This document shows positions 56,861 to 64,000 of a DNA stretch of 64,000 nucleotides, one piece after another. Under the pieces are notes generated by a model. That model saw only the letters and a program-made list of their open reading frames with translations. It had not been told where the DNA came from and did not search any database. The stretch spans positions 1 through 64,000 of the forward strand of contig JBBSIC010000001.1 in assembly GCA_038232275.1 (NCBI GenBank), in the 5' to 3' direction. Positions within the stretch are counted from its first letter, which is position 1. Each line of letters begins with the position of its first letter. The position numbers and the translations under genes were made by a program. This DNA is from DATLGB01 sp038232275. Its GTDB lineage: Bacteria; Actinomycetota; Thermoleophilia; Solirubrobacterales; Solirubrobacteraceae.

Positions 56861-57907
56861 ATGCACGCTTCCCGGGTACGAACCCTCATCTCACTGGGCG
56901 CGGTCTCGGCCTTCCTGAACGCGGCGGCACCCGCCACCGCGCAGGCTCCGACGCCGACCCCCGCGGCGCCGGCTCCGGCGCCGCCGGCCCCCGCGCCCAC
57001 CGTCGCCCCACCGGTCCCCACACCGACGCCTGCCGGAGCCGTCGCCGGCAAGCTCGCCGTCTCCTTCAAGGCGCCCTACCGCGACAAGGGCCACCGCGTC
57101 GCCCTGCGCGGCGATCGGGTGGCTGTCCGCGGAGCGCTGAGTCCGGCCGTCCCCGGCCAGCGCGCGATCGTCGAGCTCACACACGGTCACAGGACCCTGG
57201 CGCGACGCCACGTCACGATCGGCCCCGACGGCGCCTTCGGACTGCGCCTGCGCCTACGCGGGACCGGCACGCTCGCCGTCCGGGCGCTGCATAAGCCCAC
57301 CGGCGAGCTGCAGGCCGCGCGCTCGCGGGCCGCGCGCGTCGTGGTCCTCTCGCCGCGCCTGCACTTCGGCTCCCACGGGGCGTTGGTGCGCCTGTTCACG
57401 CGCGCGCTGGACCGGCTGAGGTACCCGGTCGGCGAGACGGGCTCCTACGACGCCGCCACCGGCCGCGCCGTGATGGCCTACCGCAAGGTCAACAGCCTGC
57501 GGCGGCTCCAGACGCCGAGCGGCGCCATCGTCCGCAGGGTCCTCTCCGGCAGGGGCGGCTACCACGTGCGCCACCCCACCACGGGCCATCACGTCGAGGT
57601 CGACCTCTCGCGCCAGATCGTCGCGCTGGTCGACGGCGACCGGCTCGTCCGGGTCTACCCCACGTCCTCGGGCAAGTCCTCGACCCCGACGGTCCGGGGC
57701 GCGTTCCGCTTTTACTCCAAGACGCCTGGGACGAACGCCAAGGGCATGCTGGACTCGAACTACTTCGTCGGCGGCTACGCCATCCACGGCTATCCGGACG
57801 TCCCCGCCTACAACGCCAGCCACGGCTGCCTGCGCATCCCGAACGCCAACGCCGCGGCGGTCTACGGCTGGATCCGGCTCAGCGACCGCATCTTCGTGGA
57901 GCCGTAG
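56861..57907 (+). CDS. L,D-transpeptidase (YkuD) with secretion signal
   Basis: The 348-residue protein has a signal peptide (TLISLGAVSAFLNAAAPATA), a Pro/Ala linker, a beta-sandwich region, a peptidoglycan-binding-like segment (HGALVRLFTRALDRLRYPVG) and the YkuD catalytic motif HGYPDVPAYNASHGCLRIPN with the nucleophilic Cys. It should make 3-3 cross-links in peptidoglycan. ATG 56861 is preferred to the in-frame ATG 56840. Confidence 0.9.
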   Translation: MHASRVRTLISLGAVSAFLNAAAPATAQAPTPTPAAPAPAPPAPAPTVAPPVPTPTPAGAVAGKLAVSFKAPYRDKGHRVALRGDRVAVRGALSPAVPGQRAIVELTHGHRTLARRHVTIGPDGAFGLRLRLRGTGTLAVRALHKPTGELQAARSRAARVVVLSPRLHFGSHGALVRLFTRALDRLRYPVGETGSYDAATGRAVMAYRKVNSLRRLQTPSGAIVRRVLSGRGGYHVRHPTTGHHVEVDLSRQIVALVDGDRLVRVYPTSSGKSSTPTVRGAFRFYSKTPGTNAKGMLDSNYFVGGYAIHGYPDVPAYNASHGCLRIPNANAAAVYGWIRLSDRIFVEP

Positions 57908-57913
57908 CGGCGC

Positions 57914-58666
57914 GTGCTCCCTTCGGCCACGCGGCGCATCCTCCAGATGCTCGACGAGGATGCGCTCGTGCTCGACGTGGGCGGCTGGGCGGCGCCCTTC
58001 AACCGCGCCACGCACGTCCTGGACCTCGCGCCGTACGAGACGCGCGGCGCGATGGGCAGCTACGGCCCGCCGCCCGAGCGCTTCAGCCCGGACACGTGGG
58101 CGATCCGGGACATCTGCGACCGCGACCCCTGGCCGTACGCGGACGACTCCTTCGACTTCGCCCTCTGCGTCACCACGCTCGAGGACATCCGCGACCCGAT
58201 CGGGGCCTGCCGCGAGCTCTCGCGCGTCGCGAAGGCCGGCTACGTGGAGGTCCCCACCGTCGAGGCCGAGCTGATGTACAACGTGATGGGCGACGGCCGG
58301 TGGCTCGGCCACCAGCACCACCGCTGGTTTTGTGACCGCGAGGGCGACGGCCTGGTGTTCTGGCACAAGGATCCCGGCGTGCACTTCGACTGGCGCGTGC
58401 GCGTGCTGCCGCGCTGGCAGCCGCGGATGTCGCTGGAGGATCAGCTGCTCGGCGTCTTCTGGGAGGGGGAGCTGCCCGCGCGCGAGGAGCTGCGCATGTT
58501 CGACCGCGAGGCGATGTTCTCAGAGCTCGCCGAGCGCGTGCGCGCGAAGTTCCAGCCCACCGCCCGCGAGCTGCGCCTCAAGGAGCTGCGCGACCGGGCG
58601 GCGGGCCTCGCCGCGCGGGCGCGGGCGCCGGCGCGGCGGCTCGTCGAGCGCGCCCTCGACCGCTGA
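57914..58666 (+). CDS. class I SAM-dependent methyltransferase-like protein
   Basis: The 250-residue protein has a motif I-like LVLDVGGWAAPFNRATHVLD and an acidic DSFDFALCVTTLEDIRDPIG (motif IV region), in the manner of type 11 methyltransferases. Motif I has GGW instead of GxGxG, so SAM binding should be checked. The C-terminal part is Arg/Ala-rich. GTG 57914 lies 6 bp after the preceding stop, and the next gene follows at 24 bp, so it may share a transcript with the glycosyltransferase. Confidence 0.72.
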   Translation: MLPSATRRILQMLDEDALVLDVGGWAAPFNRATHVLDLAPYETRGAMGSYGPPPERFSPDTWAIRDICDRDPWPYADDSFDFALCVTTLEDIRDPIGACRELSRVAKAGYVEVPTVEAELMYNVMGDGRWLGHQHHRWFCDREGDGLVFWHKDPGVHFDWRVRVLPRWQPRMSLEDQLLGVFWEGELPAREELRMFDREAMFSELAERVRAKFQPTARELRLKELRDRAAGLAARARAPARRLVERALDR

Positions 58667-58690
58667 GCCTGGGAGGCGTAGGGTCGCGTC

Positions 58691-59854
58691 GTGCGCGTCC
58701 TGATGGCCTCGACCCGCGGCGCCGGGCACTTCTTCCCCCTCGTCCCCTTCGCGGCGGCGCTGGCGCGGCGCGGCCACGACGTGCTCTTCGCGGGGCCGCC
58801 CGAGCTCGCCGGAAGCGCGGCCGCGGAGGCCTTTGCGTTCTGGCCCTTCGCCGACCCGCCGGCGGACGAGCTGGGCGCCGTCTGGTCGCGCGTGCCCTCG
58901 ATGTCCCATGAGGAGGCCAACTTCGCCGTCCTCGCGGAGATCTTCGGCCGCCTCAACACCACGGCGGCGCTCCCGCGGCTGCGCGAGGCCTGCTCGACCT
59001 GGCGGCCCGACATCGTCGTGCGCGATCCGGCGATGTTCGGCGCCGCGCTCGCCGCGGAGGGGTCGGGCATCCCCCACGCGCGGGTGGCGATCGGCCTGGC
59101 CTCGACGGAGGAGATGAGCCTGCGCACTGCCGCGTCGACGATCGACACGCTGCGCGGCGACGCCGGGCTCGCGCCGGACCCGGACGCCGAGACCCTGCGC
59201 GGCTCGCCCTATCTGACGTTCTGGCCGTCCTCCCTCGAGGATCCCGCCTGCGACGGGCAGCCCAAGACGGCGCGCTTTCACGATCCGCGTGCCGAGACGG
59301 CGGTGAGCGCCCTGCCGGACTGGTGGGACGGCGACGACGCCCCGCTGGTCTACGTGACCTTCGGGAGCGTCGCGGGCGGCTACCCGATGGGGGCGGGCGC
59401 CTACCCGGCGGCGGTCGAGGCCGCCGCCGGCCTCCCCGCCCGCGTGCTGTTCACCGTCGGGCACGGAGCGGACCTCGACGCGCTGCCGCCCGCGCCGCCG
59501 AACCTGCGCGTCGAGCGCTGGGTCCCGCAGGCGGACGTGTTGAGGGAGGCCGCGGCGGTCGTCTGCCACGGCGGCTCGGGCTCGACGCTGGGAGCGCTCG
59601 CGGCCGGCGTCCCGCTCGTCGTGGTCCCCCTGTTCGCCGACCAGCCCCTCAACGCCGCACGCGTGGCGGCGGTCGGCGCCGGGATCGCGGTCAAGCCGCC
59701 CTCAGCGGCGGGGATCCGCGACGGCGTGCTGGCGGCGCTCGCCGACCCCGAGTACCGCGCGCAGGCCGGGCGCCTGGCGCAGGAGATCCGCTCGCACCCG
59801 CCGGTCGACGACGCCGTGGCCTATTTGGAGCAGCGGGCGGGCATCCAGCCGTAG
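58691..59854 (+). CDS. GT1-family (MGT-like) glycosyltransferase, second in window
   Basis: The 387-residue protein begins VLMASTRGAGHFFPLVPFAA and carries the nucleotide-sugar motif AAVVCHGGSGSTLGALAAGV, then PLFADQPLNAARV with the canonical DQ. It is a complete GT-B fold enzyme acting on small lipophilic acceptors. It belongs to the same broad family as the enzyme at 28927 but is not its close copy. It follows the methyltransferase-like gene; acceptor unknown. Confidence 0.9.
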   Translation: MRVLMASTRGAGHFFPLVPFAAALARRGHDVLFAGPPELAGSAAAEAFAFWPFADPPADELGAVWSRVPSMSHEEANFAVLAEIFGRLNTTAALPRLREACSTWRPDIVVRDPAMFGAALAAEGSGIPHARVAIGLASTEEMSLRTAASTIDTLRGDAGLAPDPDAETLRGSPYLTFWPSSLEDPACDGQPKTARFHDPRAETAVSALPDWWDGDDAPLVYVTFGSVAGGYPMGAGAYPAAVEAAAGLPARVLFTVGHGADLDALPPAPPNLRVERWVPQADVLREAAAVVCHGGSGSTLGALAAGVPLVVVPLFADQPLNAARVAAVGAGIAVKPPSAAGIRDGVLAALADPEYRAQAGRLAQEIRSHPPVDDAVAYLEQRAGIQP

Positions 59855-59907
59855 CGCCACGGGCGGCGCGGATCGGCGGTGTGAATCGACCAGTTATCGG
59901 CTCGCGC

Positions 59908-60522
59908 TCAGTCCTCGCAGAGCTCGTCGAGCGCGCACAGGAAATAGCCGTACTTCCAGGTCCGCTTGAAGTCGTCGACGAGGAGGTCGGGCGGGCACTG
60001 CATGCGCAACAGCAGATTGTCGCGGAGCCTGCCCCTGACCTGTCCGTCGAAGCCCGGCAGCGTCCACGTGGGCCCGCCCTCCTTAGCCGACGGGTCGACC
60101 GATTCGCTCGAGGCCATCGTGGCGGCGAGATCCGCCATGGCGTCTCCGGATGAGAGCCCGTCCTTCTCCGCCTCCGCGAGCCACGAAGCCAACGTCTGGT
60201 GCAGGTCGGCGTCCGGGTCCAGATCGCCCTCGAACATCGCAGACTCGGCCGCTCGCGAGAGGTAGCCGAGGCGTGCGGCGGTCTGACCGGCGACCACGGC
60301 CGCCTTGGAGCACTCGCCCTGCGTGAGAGAGGGCAAGCCGACCTGCAGCTGCTCCAGCGTGTCGCGCGCGATCGGCGCCTCGCTCATGCCCTCGATGACG
60401 ATCTGCTCGACCTCGGTGATCGCAACCTCGAGCTCGTCGCCGGACAACTCGGCCTGATCGTTCCGGCCCGCCGCCGGCATGTGGGCGGGAGGATCGGTCT
60501 TGTCACGCCGAAGGAACCCCAC
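59908..60522 (-). CDS. hypothetical acidic cytoplasmic protein
   Basis: The 204-residue protein is acidic and helical (DELEVAITEVEQIVIEGMSE, AIARDTLEQLQVG) and ends DDFKRTWKYGYFLCALDELC. There is no signal or membrane segment. I do not recognise it. GTG 60522 is used. It stands alone between the glycosyltransferase and a decayed toxin-antitoxin pair. Confidence 0.7.
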   Translation of the reverse strand: MGFLRRDKTDPPAHMPAAGRNDQAELSGDELEVAITEVEQIVIEGMSEAPIARDTLEQLQVGLPSLTQGECSKAAVVAGQTAARLGYLSRAAESAMFEGDLDPDADLHQTLASWLAEAEKDGLSSGDAMADLAATMASSESVDPSAKEGGPTWTLPGFDGQVRGRLRDNLLLRMQCPPDLLVDDFKRTWKYGYFLCALDELCED

Positions 60523-60598
60523 CCGTCAATACTCGCACAGTTGGACGGCACAGGATGGGATCGGCGGAACGCCGGCAGGGAATTGCATCGGTTCGCCG

Positions 60599-60856
60599 TC
60601 AGCGTGCTGTGCAGGCCTGCTCGGGAGTCAGCGCGAGATCTCGGCTCACGAGATACCGAAGGTCGCAGCTGACCAGCCGGGCACCGGCCGTTCGTGCACC
60701 GGCGACGTAAGCGGCGTCGTAGACCGACACACCGGCGAGCTCGAGCGTTGCCACGGGCGCGACGTCCGAGAACAGTCGGCGCGCGGCGGCGTGCTGGTCG
60801 TCGTCTGCGTCCTCTCGGGCCAAGAGCACGCTCGCGTCGGCGAACCAGACGGTCAC
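60599..60856 (-). pseudogene. internally deleted VapC-type PIN toxin
   Basis: GTG 60856 opens VTVWFADASVLLAREDADD, a good PIN N-terminus with the first Asp. After RRLFSDVAPVATLELAGV it jumps to SVYDAAYVAGARTAGARLVS, then CDLRYL, the C-terminal part. About 40-60 residues with the middle acidic positions are missing; length is 85 instead of about 130. The frame is intact, but the toxin is unlikely to be active. Confidence 0.75.
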
Positions 60857-61016
60857 GCCGGCGGCCGATGACGCTTGAGCTCCTCCACGCCTCGACCACC
60901 GTGGCGGCCCGGCGAGCGCATGAGCTCCTCGACTCGACGAGCCCGCGCTTCCCCCGCTGACGCAGGCCCTCATCGACGTAGTTCTGCAGCTGGGCATGGT
61001 GGAGGGCGATGGACAT
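60853..61016 (-). pseudogene. frameshifted VapB/ParD-type antitoxin
   Basis: ATG 61016 reads MSIALHHAQLQNYVDEGLRQ, an RHH antitoxin start. The continuation VEELMRSPGRHGG ... VEELKRHRPPA lies in another frame and ends with TGA overlapping the toxin GTG (GTGA), as in intact pairs. The frameshift lies around 60930-60950. Confidence 0.7.
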
Positions 61017-61049
61017 CCCGCGTCGATCACGCGATGATGGGTTCTGACC

Positions 61050-61484
61050 GTGGACACCTCCATCGCTCGCGTGCTGGTCGTCGCCAACAAGACGGCCGCG
61101 ACCCCGGCGCTCATCGACGTCGTCCGCATGCGCGCCGCCGCAGGGCCGGCGATGTTCTTCCTTCTCGTCCCGAACCCGGACCACCTGGCGTTCGACCGCG
61201 AGGGCGAGGACGTCCGCCACGGCGAGCAGGTGCTCGCGCTGGCGCTGCCGTTGCTCGAGGCGGCGGCCGGCAGGGGGATGGACGGCCGCGTGGCGCACAG
61301 CCCCAACGCCTACGACGACATCGTGGAGGAGCTCGAGCGCTACGACTACGACGAGGTCATCCTGTCGACGCTGCCGACGCACGTGTCGCACTGGCTGCAC
61401 CTCGACCTCCCCCGCCGCGTGGCCGGGCTCGGCTACCCGCTCACGACGGTCACGGCAACCCACAGGCGCAAGGTCCCGGAGTAG
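61050..61484 (+). CDS. hypothetical protein, universal-stress-like
   Basis: The 144-residue protein begins ARVLVVANKTAATPALIDVV and has YDDIVEELERYDYDEVILST, alternating strands and helices like a Rossmann-type UspA fold, although the ATP-binding GxxG(S/T) motif is not evident. It would be a small cytoplasmic protein. GTG 61050. Proteins like this are frequent in actinobacteria. It stands alone between the decayed antitoxin (divergent) and msrA (convergent). Confidence 0.7.
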   Translation: MDTSIARVLVVANKTAATPALIDVVRMRAAAGPAMFFLLVPNPDHLAFDREGEDVRHGEQVLALALPLLEAAAGRGMDGRVAHSPNAYDDIVEELERYDYDEVILSTLPTHVSHWLHLDLPRRVAGLGYPLTTVTATHRRKVPE

Positions 61485-61558
61485 CCCGCCGCCCTCGGGC
61501 CGTCTGGGACTGCGGCTACCGAGCGGGCGGACGTTGAATCGGGGTTCCGCCGCGCCGG

Positions 61559-62221
61559 CTAGTCCGGCGCGGAGACGCCGAGCCCGATCGGGCAGGCGAC
61601 GCCGGTGCCGCCGAGCCCGCAGTAGCCGTTCGGGTTCTTGGCCAGGTACTGCTGGTGGTAGTCCTCGGCGTAGAAGAACTCGCTCGCCGGGGCGATCTCC
61701 GTGGTGATCTCGCCGCGGCCGGCGTCGAGGAGGGCGCTGGCGTAAGCCTCGCCGGACGCGGCGGCCGCCTTCGCCTGCTCGTCGGAGAGCGTGTAGATCG
61801 CCGACCGGTACTGGGTGCCGACGTCGTTGCCCTGGCGCATGCCCTGGGTCGGGTCATGCCCCTCCCAGAACGCCTTGAGGATCTGGTCGTAGCCGATGAC
61901 GGCCGGGTCGAAGACGACGAGGACGGCCTCCGTGTGGCCGGTGCGGCCCGAGCAGACCTCCTCGTAGGACGGGTTGGGCGTGGAGCCGCCCGCGTAGCCG
62001 ACCGCGGTCGTGTAGACGCCGGGCATCTCCCAGAAGACGCGCTCGGCGCCCCAGAAGCAGCCCAGGCCGAAGACGGCCTGCTCGAGGTGGTCTCCGAACG
62101 GCGGCTTGAGCTGGCGGCCGCTGACGAAATGGGTGTCGGGGACGCGAACCGGGGTGTCGCGTCCGGGCAGCGCCTCGCCGGGCGCGGGCACGGTGGGCTT
62201 GTGGCGTGAGAAGAAAGGCAT
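61559..62221 (-). CDS. msrA: peptide methionine sulfoxide reductase MsrA
   Basis: The 220-residue enzyme reduces methionine-S-sulfoxide in proteins. GLGCFWGAERVFWEMPGVY (52-70) has the catalytic Cys55 and the Glu of the active site; YAGG, the GHTEAV segment and FWEGHDPT are conserved. The resolving Cys probably lies in YCGLGGTGVACP near the C-terminus. An N-terminal extension of about 45 residues is usual in actinobacterial and eukaryote-like MsrA. ATG 62221 is divergent from the GGDEF gene by 57 bp. Confidence 0.95.
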   Translation of the reverse strand: MPFFSRHKPTVPAPGEALPGRDTPVRVPDTHFVSGRQLKPPFGDHLEQAVFGLGCFWGAERVFWEMPGVYTTAVGYAGGSTPNPSYEEVCSGRTGHTEAVLVVFDPAVIGYDQILKAFWEGHDPTQGMRQGNDVGTQYRSAIYTLSDEQAKAAAASGEAYASALLDAGRGEITTEIAPASEFFYAEDYHQQYLAKNPNGYCGLGGTGVACPIGLGVSAPD

Positions 62222-62278
62222 GTCGGGTAGGAACCTCCTGCTGGTTTCCGTCCACGGAGGGTACCGAGCCGTTACCGG

Positions 62279-63169
62279 ATGATCGCCGCCACCGCCATTC
62301 CCGAAGACGCGACGCGACGCGCGCTGTCCTCCGTGCTCGCCGACGCCGGATGGCAGGTCTTCCACGCCCACGACGCCGACGAGGCCGTCGTCTTGTGCCG
62401 CCGCACCGAGGCCGACGTCCTGCTCGTGGACGACACGTTCCCCGGCGGCGCGATCGGCCTGCTGGATCGCCTCAAGCACGACACCGAGCTGTTTCGCATC
62501 GCGGTCGTGATCGTGGGCGACGGGCTGGCCGTCGACGACGTCCTGTCGGCCATGAAGCGCGGCGCCGAGGACGTGCTGCGCACCCCCCTCGACCCGGCCG
62601 ACGTGATCGGACGGGCCACCGCCGCGGCGCGCACCAAGGCGCTCGTCAAGGAGCTCACCGCGCAGAACAATCGCTTCGAGGAGCTCGTGTTCTTCGACGA
62701 GCTGACGGGCCTGCGCAACCGGCGCGCGATCATGCACGACCTGGAGATGCTCCTGGCCGGCGCCGAGCGCCACCACCACGCCCTCTCCGTCCTGATGCTC
62801 GACGTGGACAACTTCAAGGCGGTCAACGACGAGCACGGCCACCGCGTCGGCGACGAGGTCCTGCGCGAGGTCGCCAGGCGGCTGGAGGCCCGCCTGCGCC
62901 GCGCCGACGTGGCCGGGCGACCGGGCGGCGACGAGATGCTCGTGGTCCTGCCCGACACCAACGCCGCCGGTGCGGACGTGCTCGCCCGCTCGATCCGCGA
63001 CGCCGTCGCCGGGACGCCGATGCTGACCTCGACCGGCCCGCTCGCGGTGACCGTCAGCCTCGGCTCCGCGGCCCGGAACGGCGAGGACGTCGAGATGCTG
63101 ATCGAGCGCGCCGACCGCGCACTGTACGCCGCCACGGCGGCCGGCCGCGACCAGGTGGCGACGGCGTGA
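62279..63169 (+). CDS. response-regulator-like GGDEF diguanylate cyclase (GGDEM variant)
   Basis: The 296-residue protein has an N-terminal receiver-like domain (1-115) with VLLVDD (Asp51 as possible phosphoacceptor) but an unusual start, then a GGDEF domain (about 135-290): DELTGLRNRRAI, LDVDNFKAVNDEHGHRVGDE and RPGGDEML. The signature is GGDEM (216-220); its last aromatic residue is replaced but the catalytic acid pair is present. RRAD (207-210), five residues upstream, is the product-inhibition I-site. It should make c-di-GMP. Its stop overlaps the cupin gene (GTGA). Confidence 0.88.
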   Translation: MIAATAIPEDATRRALSSVLADAGWQVFHAHDADEAVVLCRRTEADVLLVDDTFPGGAIGLLDRLKHDTELFRIAVVIVGDGLAVDDVLSAMKRGAEDVLRTPLDPADVIGRATAAARTKALVKELTAQNNRFEELVFFDELTGLRNRRAIMHDLEMLLAGAERHHHALSVLMLDVDNFKAVNDEHGHRVGDEVLREVARRLEARLRRADVAGRPGGDEMLVVLPDTNAAGADVLARSIRDAVAGTPMLTSTGPLAVTVSLGSAARNGEDVEMLIERADRALYAATAAGRDQVATA

Positions 63170-63591
63170 GCCAGGACATCGCCTATGCCAGGCTCGAGGC
63201 GGACGCGGCGGAGCACCGCTTCCAGCGCCTGCGCGCCGCGCTCGGCGTCACCAGCTTCGGCATCAACCAGATCGTGCTCGAGCCAGGGCAGCGGATGCGC
63301 GTGCACATCCACGAGCGCCAGGAGGAGGTCTACCTCGTCCTCGCGGGAGCGCTCACGCTGCGCTTCGACGCCGGCGAGGAGCGGGTCCTCGAGCCGGGTG
63401 AGCTCGCACGGGTCGGCCCCGGCGTGCGCCGTCAGCTCGTGAACCGGGGAGGCGAGCGCGCCGAGGTGCTCGCTCTCGGCGGCCACGGCGAGCACGAGGG
63501 CCGCGACGCGCGGGCCTGGGGCGACTGGGACGAGCCCGGCGAGGGCCGCTCACCGGCCGACGTCCCGCTTCCCGGCGACGAGCCGGCGTAG
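63166..63591 (+). CDS. cupin-domain protein
   Basis: The 141-residue protein carries a conserved cupin barrel: MRVHIHERQEEVYLVLAGAL (metal-binding HxH and Glu) and ERVLEPGELARVGPGVRRQL with the second motif partly altered (RRQL instead of a His). Single-domain cupins bind metals or small ligands; no reaction can be assigned. GTG 63166 overlaps the GGDEF stop, so it may be co-regulated. Confidence 0.82.
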   Translation: MSQDIAYARLEADAAEHRFQRLRAALGVTSFGINQIVLEPGQRMRVHIHERQEEVYLVLAGALTLRFDAGEERVLEPGELARVGPGVRRQLVNRGGERAEVLALGGHGEHEGRDARAWGDWDEPGEGRSPADVPLPGDEPA

Positions 63592-63627
63592 CCGGCGGCG
63601 CGTCTGTCGAGCGGACCGAACCGCTCC

Positions 63628-64000
63628 CTACCCAGCCAGGCCGTGAGCGCCCCGACCCGCCGGGCGACCCGCGGCGAGCACGCTCCAGACCATCGCCAGC
63701 CACAGGACGGCGGCCAGCGAGGCGTGCACCCAGACGATCTCGGGGGGCAGGGCGTTGTAGTACTGGACCAGGCCGATGACGCCTTGGAGCGCGATCAGCA
63801 CGGCGACGGCCGTCAGCGCGCGCATGAGGTTGCGGTCCGCGCCCTTGACCCGCGCGAAGACCCACAGCGCGACCGCGAGGCCGCCGAGGACCGCCGCGGC
63901 GTGCCCGTGCCAATGGATGAGCGTGCGCAGGGAGACGACGCTCAGGCGCTCCACGTAGTCGTGCGTGCCCGCGCCGCCCGCGTGCGGGCCGGCCGCCGTG
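63628..64000 (-). CDS. ctaA: heme A synthase (CtaA/Cox15), C-terminal part, cut by window edge
   Basis: The frame remains open to the right edge, so this is partial. It reads AAGPHAGGAGTHDYVERLSV, the loop after a central helix, then LRTLIHWHGHAAAVLGGLAV with the heme-ligand His, and QGVIGLVQYYNALPPEIVWV, then HASLAAVLW with a second His. These are hallmarks of CtaA, which oxidises heme O to heme A for cytochrome oxidase. GTG 63954 is only an internal codon. Confidence 0.9.
   Translation of the reverse strand, partial: TAAGPHAGGAGTHDYVERLSVVSLRTLIHWHGHAAAVLGGLAVALWVFARVKGADRNLMRALTAVAVLIALQGVIGLVQYYNALPPEIVWVHASLAAVLWLAMVWSVLAAGRPAGRGAHGLAG

Noticed and set aside
1..64000. tRNA, rRNA, CRISPR arrays or riboswitches
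   Set aside because: I looked in the intergenic regions and found no cloverleaf, repeat-spacer array or recognisable riboswitch core.

Overview
The window is a high-GC (roughly 70 % or more by eye) actinobacterial chromosome segment. GTG starts are common and many genes are coupled by 4-base GTGA or ATGA overlaps. Secreted parallel beta-helix and FG-GAP proteins, RDD proteins with long helical N-termini, and many Opp/Dpp-type transporters suggest Thermoleophilia (Solirubrobacterales: Conexibacter, Solirubrobacter, Baekduia). That placement is inference from gene content; there is no rRNA or tRNA gene to test it.

Layout. (1) 1-3.3 kb is a mobile and defence edge: an IS630-family element with readable terminal inverted repeats and two intact type II toxin-antitoxin pairs. 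(2) 3.3-11.7 kb holds a five-gene Opp/Dpp-type ABC importer, a divergent LysR regulator and two FmdE-domain proteins. Two copies of one dyad (GATCTT-N12-AAGATC/A) lie in front of the importer and of the first fmdE gene and probably define one LysR regulon. A binding-protein remnant and a decayed VapBC pair sit beside it. (3) 11.7-35.1 kb looks like an unusual biosynthetic gene cluster. It contains a DUF98-type chorismate lyase (4-hydroxybenzoate supply), a sulfotransferase, a split PEP-synthase-like pair, a SnoaL-like protein, a 1,409-residue NRPS whose adenylation and carrier domains are degenerate, an A-T-C NRPS, a metallo-beta-lactamase-fold hydrolase, a VOC protein, a class III aminotransferase, a glycosyltransferase, a stand-alone A-T protein, an aspartyl-tRNA-synthetase-like enzyme with altered active-site positions and a double-length CaiB-type CoA-transferase. 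A secreted beta-helix gene and a broken second copy interrupt it. (4) 35.1-40.9 kb is a second Opp/Dpp-type importer with a fused double ATPase and a Tat-type lipoprotein binding protein. (5) 41.0-64.0 kb is mostly ordinary chromosome: an FG-GAP secreted protein, a small palindromic MITE-like element, an MFS exporter under CsoR-like operators, an ABC-2 exporter, membrane and cell-envelope proteins, an L,D-transpeptidase, MsrA, a diguanylate cyclase, a cupin and the end of heme A synthase.

How the cluster could work (inference): chorismate gives 4-hydroxybenzoate; the A-T protein at 30.2 kb may activate an aryl or amino acid; the A-T-C NRPS and the surviving condensation domain of the degenerate NRPS form amide or ester bonds; the synthetase-like and CaiB-like enzymes supply or move an activated acyl group; aminotransferase, sulfotransferase, glycosyltransferase and the split phosphotransferase decorate the product. 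No product can be named from sequence alone.
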